25,785 nucleotides of DNA. It comes from a virus. How positions within the stretch are numbered: position 1 is the stretch's first letter; each line of letters opens with the position of its first letter. Positions 23,038 through 25,785 of the stretch are shown here, one piece after another. The position numbers and the translations under genes are program-made. The notes under the pieces were generated by a model, which saw nothing but the letters and a program-made list of their open reading frames with translations, was not told where the DNA came from and did no database searches. The stretch spans positions 1 to 25,785 of the IMG/VR virus record IMGVR_UViG_3300041955_000527; one strand, written 5' to 3'.

Positions 23038-23378
23038 TGGCCGCCAAGACCGTCTCGGCCGGTCAGACCACGGTCACCTTCGTGGTTACTCCCGCCACGC
23101 CGGGAAATCGCACGATTGCGCTGGCCTCGACGTCTCCGGACCCTCCGGCGCCTGCGGGCGGCCCGTTCACTTACGACGGGCTCGGCAGCGCGGTCGCGGT
23201 TCCGGCGGGTCAGACGACTGCGACGTTCACGGTGACACCGGGAACGACCGGGAACCGTACGATTGCGCTGGCTTCGACGTCTCCGGACCCTCCCGCGCCC
23301 GCGGGCGGCCCGTTCACGTACGACGGGCTCGCCTCGGGCGCCGCTGCATATCCCGCAGCTATGATGATGGGGCTTTGA
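23037..23378 (+). CDS. Short Ig-like fragment with internal duplication
   Basis: The 113-residue protein starts at TAATG overlapping the previous stop. It begins mid-domain: TVSAGQTTVTFVVTP is the second half of the Ig-like module started at the end of the preceding protein. Residues 23-49 and 72-98 are an identical 27-residue block (includes TIALASTSPDPPAPAGGP), 49 residues apart. It has no clear end domain and stops at MMMGL directly before heptad-arm element 7. It may be translated by reinitiation, or be a fragment of a once longer fibre. Confidence 0.55.
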   Translation: MAAKTVSAGQTTVTFVVTPATPGNRTIALASTSPDPPAPAGGPFTYDGLGSAVAVPAGQTTATFTVTPGTTGNRTIALASTSPDPPAPAGGPFTYDGLASGAAAYPAAMMMGL

Positions 23379-23379
23379 G

Positions 23380-23535
23380 CAGTGGCGTCGCTCGCTGCGC
23401 TCGCTAGTTGCGAGTGGCGAGTGGCGAGCAACTCAAGACCGCCGCCGCGGCCGTCGGCTTCATTCCGTTTCCCCTTATTTACTCGCCACTCTCAACTCGC
23501 CACTCGCAACTATTCGAGCCACTCGCCACTATTCC
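23380..23535. repeat. Heptad-arm element 7
   Basis: It begins two bases after the stop at 23378. The left arm has GTTGCGA and GTGGCGA heptamers (23407-23429). The core GCCGCCGCGGCCGTCG lies at 23441-23456. The right arm (23481-23535) has ACTCGCC/ACTCGCA heptamers. It shares core and right-arm end with element 5, in the same orientation, 13.4 kb apart. The right arm touches the ATG of the next gene, leaving no Shine-Dalgarno sequence. Confidence 0.82.
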
Positions 23536-23536
23536 A

Positions 23537-24442
23537 ATGACCATCGCACTTCAGATCGTGCAGGGCACATCCGCGGACTTCCAGCTCCAGCTCGCCGGCG
23601 CGACTGCGGCGACCGAGCCTTGGACTCTGGACCCGGAGCAGACCGTGCTGATCGCGGGCACGCCCAGCTCCACCGCCTCGGGCTCGTTCCTCTCCACGGA
23701 CGTCCTGACCGCCTCGGTCTGGGCGGGGTCGAACGAGGTCCCGCTCCTGACCCCGGCCGCGAGCTGGATCTCGGCGGCGAACGCCCAGCTCCAGGTGTCG
23801 CTCCAGAACGCGGACAGCGCAGGTCTGGCTTACGGGACCTACTATCTCCAAGCCTATGCCACGCGGGCCGGCACGCCCCCCAGGACCACGGCCCTCCTGC
23901 CGCGGGGCACGTCGCTCGAGATCATCGCCAGCCCCGTGGCGGACGTGCCCAGGCCGACCTACATCGGCATCACCGACCTGCGGAAGATCGCCCCCTGGAT
24001 CGACGATCTGCAAGTGCCCGACAGTCACGAGGGGTTCGACGACCCGTGCGCGGACTCACGCGACTGGCTCGACGAGATGACCCTGCGCAACTACCGGGGC
24101 GGCAACGTCTCGCTCCTCGGCTACCACGGGTTCGCCCTGGACGCCTGGTACACCGGCGGCGGCCGGCGGACGTCGCTCACGAACCGCTGGCTGTTCGCGG
24201 CCCTGGCGTCGAACCAGCTCCTGGTCACACCCCGGATCAAGAACGTCTGCGCCTACTACGCCCTCTCGCGGATCTGCGAGAGCATGATCACCAAGGGCGG
24301 CATGTACGCGATGCTCGCCGCCCGCTTCCGCCTCGAGGCGGAGAGCTTGTTGGCGTCAACAACGGTCGAGATTGACGTGAATAATGATGGCTACGGTGAA
24401 GTACCAATAAACATGTCTTCAACTAATACTCTCTGGGCTTGA
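23537..24442 (+). CDS. Neck or adaptor-like virion protein
   Basis: The 301-residue protein starts at ATG 23537, right after a heptad-arm repeat and without a visible ribosome site. The N-terminal part (about 1-125) is a beta domain with LQIVQGTSADFQLQL and a YGTYYLQAYATRAG strand, resembling small virion attachment domains. The C-terminal part is helical, with TYIGITDLRKIAPWIDDLQ and AYYALSRICESMITKGGMYA, a pattern I associate with head-tail connector proteins. The assignment rests on this and on the tail-completion-like gene downstream. The last 24 bases overlap an antisense HNH gene, so the C-terminal residues may have been changed by that insertion. Confidence 0.45.
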   Translation: MTIALQIVQGTSADFQLQLAGATAATEPWTLDPEQTVLIAGTPSSTASGSFLSTDVLTASVWAGSNEVPLLTPAASWISAANAQLQVSLQNADSAGLAYGTYYLQAYATRAGTPPRTTALLPRGTSLEIIASPVADVPRPTYIGITDLRKIAPWIDDLQVPDSHEGFDDPCADSRDWLDEMTLRNYRGGNVSLLGYHGFALDAWYTGGGRRTSLTNRWLFAALASNQLLVTPRIKNVCAYYALSRICESMITKGGMYAMLAARFRLEAESLLASTTVEIDVNNDGYGEVPINMSSTNTLWA

Positions 24443-25030
24443 TTTCGCTTGTTCCAAGTATCGAGCAAGAGCCCGGGCAATCTTCGGATTGTCCTGCATG
24501 AGACCGATTGCCCTGTTGCAGTTCGCGCATAGGATGCCGCGGACAACCCCAGTGGCATAGCAATGGTCAACGTGAGGCTTGTCTTCTTTGAGGATTCCAA
24601 ACGCCATTTTGCAACCAGCGCATCGGTTCCTCTGGGTTTTGATCATGGCATCTCGATCCTTCGCAGTGATGCCATACTTGCGTTTCAAGGTGTACGACTC
24701 TTTCCAGGCGTCGACGGCTTCCTTGTTGGCTTCGTAGTAAGCCTTCCGCGAGGCCACCGCCCGTTCCTTGTTGGCCTTATACCAAGCCTTCTGTCTTTCG
24801 GACTCAGCTTCCTTGTTGGCTTCACGGTAAGCCTTACTCGCTGCGTTTTGTCTTCTCTTGTTGGCCTGGTACCAAGCCCTCTGGTAAGCAGCGTCCGCTT
24901 CCTTGTTGGCCTCGTGTTGAGCCTTCATTCTTGCAAGGACAGCCTCTCTGTTCGCCTCATAGTAGGCCTTGCTGGCGGCTTGTCGCTTAGCCTTCCGTTG
25001 TTCGAGCGTGGTAGAGTTGTTCTCAGACAT
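24419..25030 (-). CDS. Endonuclease VII-type HNH nuclease with 15-residue repeats
   Basis: The 203-residue protein has six tandem 15-residue repeats at its N-terminus, with an exactly spaced Asn (N27, N42, N57, N72, N87, N102) inside (E/Q/K)ANK-type motifs, likely helical and DNA-contacting. A YGITAKDRDAMIKTQRNRC segment follows, then the nuclease: zinc ligands C137/C140 and C168/C171, VDHC with catalytic H156, RGILCANCNRAIG with N172, then MQDNPKIARALARYLEQA. It is a free-standing homing-type endonuclease gene in appearance, pointing against the phage genes and sitting between the neck and tail-completion genes. It is the longer relative of the frame at 8015-8287. Confidence 0.85.
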   Translation of the reverse strand: MSENNSTTLEQRKAKRQAASKAYYEANREAVLARMKAQHEANKEADAAYQRAWYQANKRRQNAASKAYREANKEAESERQKAWYKANKERAVASRKAYYEANKEAVDAWKESYTLKRKYGITAKDRDAMIKTQRNRCAGCKMAFGILKEDKPHVDHCYATGVVRGILCANCNRAIGLMQDNPKIARALARYLEQAKSSPESIS

Positions 25031-25147
25031 GCTGCGACTCCCAAGAAGTCCAGTGTGTTCAGGGGGCCGGGCGGTGTGACGACCGCACCGGTTCCCGTCA
25101 TTTACCCGCCTGATTCCTCACTTCCAAGTCTGTTGATCGGAATCATA

Positions 25148-25651
25148 ATGGCCGGCGTTCGCAGTCTCGACCTTCCCGTGTCTCCCCGGGCCGCGGTGTT
25201 CCGCGCCATGGAAACCATTGTACGCACCAACGCCGTCTTTCAGCGCGTGGTCAAGCCCGACCGGTTCCGCACCTGGGAAGGGCAGCCGCGCGACGTCAAG
25301 CCGTTCTCGTACCAGGAGGCCCCATGCCTGCGCTGGACGCCGATGAACACCGGAGAGGAGTTCAAGACGCCGGACACGATGGCCGGCGACCTGCTCGTTA
25401 ACTGCGAGGTGATCGTCGCGGGCTCATGCTGCGACGACCTGACGAACTTCTGGTGGATGCTCACTCGCTGCTTCTACCCGCAGGGCGGCGGCGCGCCGCG
25501 GCAGGCGATCATCCAGACGCTGCAAGCGGCCGGGGCCCGCAGCGGCCTGGTGCTGTTCAGCCAGCCGGCCTTCGACCCGGGCCCCGACGGCGTGTTCTTC
25601 GCCGGCCAGGGGCAGATCAGGATCGAAATCCAATCGCAATTGAATTCGTAA
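25148..25651 (+). CDS. Tail completion/terminator-like protein
   Basis: The 167-residue protein has an N-terminal helix (SPRAAVFRAMETIVRTNAVFQ), a strand region with KPFSYQEAPCLRWTP, a second strand (LLVNCEVIVAGSCCDDL) leading into a helix, and C-terminal strands GVFFAGQGQIRIEIQSQ. This helix-strand layout and the position after a neck-like gene fit tail-terminator or tail-completion proteins, with low certainty. ATG 25148 has only a weak ribosome site. GTG 25076, in frame with AGGGGG nine bases upstream, would add 24 residues and is a real alternative. The upstream 117 bases also hold the start region of the divergent HNH gene. Confidence 0.5.
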   Translation: MAGVRSLDLPVSPRAAVFRAMETIVRTNAVFQRVVKPDRFRTWEGQPRDVKPFSYQEAPCLRWTPMNTGEEFKTPDTMAGDLLVNCEVIVAGSCCDDLTNFWWMLTRCFYPQGGGAPRQAIIQTLQAAGARSGLVLFSQPAFDPGPDGVFFAGQGQIRIEIQSQLNS

Positions 25652-25661
25652 GCAGTTTAAC

Positions 25662-25785
25662 CACAGCGCGGCCCAGGGGCCGCAACCAAACTTGACCAGC
25701 CGCATCGCGACCGTGAGGGGATGTGCGCAATCACGATGCTATGCGTCTGCTCCCCGACGGTCGCGACTCTAACACCTTGCCACAA
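25662..25785 (-). repeat. 124-bp inverted dispersed cassette, copy B
   Basis: This is the reverse complement of 11017-11140 with one difference. It starts about ten bases after the stop at 25651, preceded by TTAACCA, so it looks like a copy of element 8 that lost the repeat units of one arm. It runs into the right edge, so its full length is unknown. The hairpin TCGCGACCGT/ACGGTCGCGA pairs perfectly in this copy. Confidence 0.9.

Noticed and set aside
13710-23378. Diversity-generating retroelement acting on tail proteins
   Set aside because: No reverse transcriptase gene is present, and the repeats in the fibre genes do not show an adenine-biased template/variable pair.

Overview
The window is GC-rich and looks like a planctomycete chromosome segment carrying tailed-phage (prophage or phage-derived) genes. 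The host guess rests on a short-repeat style I associate with planctomycetes: a palindrome whose translation gives the peptide NPKRERG, and intergenic tracts of heptamer repeats. It is an inference from memory, not a database match. No integrase, repressor, lysogeny module, tRNA, rRNA or CRISPR array was seen, so the phage region cannot be delimited.

Layout. 1-1167 (minus) is a response-regulator diguanylate cyclase running off the left edge, probably host DNA. 1168-1920 has no supported gene. 1921-6303 (plus) holds small genes: a secreted Pro-rich protein, a papain-like cysteine peptidase-like protein, several one- or two-helix membrane proteins (possibly a lysis set) and hypotheticals. 6322-12595 is the packaging/head module: small terminase, large terminase, portal, scaffold-like protein and P22-type major capsid protein with a duplicated beta-domain insert. 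12653-23378 is a host-recognition block: a mutated second copy of the secreted Pro-rich protein, a small beta-rich protein, a 1058-residue repetitive fibre, an Ig-like/LamG fragment, a 1309-residue protein with a heparinase II/III-like lyase domain, a propeller-like fibre and a short Ig-like fragment. 23537-25651 has a neck-like and a tail-completion-like protein. Two endonuclease VII-type HNH genes sit on the minus strand behind the large terminase gene and the neck gene.

Main points of interest. (1) The long fibre ends at a double slippery site, C CCA AAT TTC, directly before its stop, with a stem-loop five bases after the slip site; a -1 shift would add an Ig-like domain. (2) A LamG-like domain and an Ig-like domain are each split at overlapping stop/start codons. 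(3) Eight intergenic elements have arms of tandem heptamers or similar short units, usually inverted, mostly starting just after stop codons; a ninth repeat at the right edge carries a 124-bp inverted copy of one element's core. (4) A 134-bp MITE with TA duplication has inactivated the second Pro-rich gene, whose frame is restored when the element is removed in silico. (5) Both HNH genes converge on phage genes so that the phage TGA stop is read in frame as TCA.

Structural genes are assigned from motif memory and order; no alignment was run.
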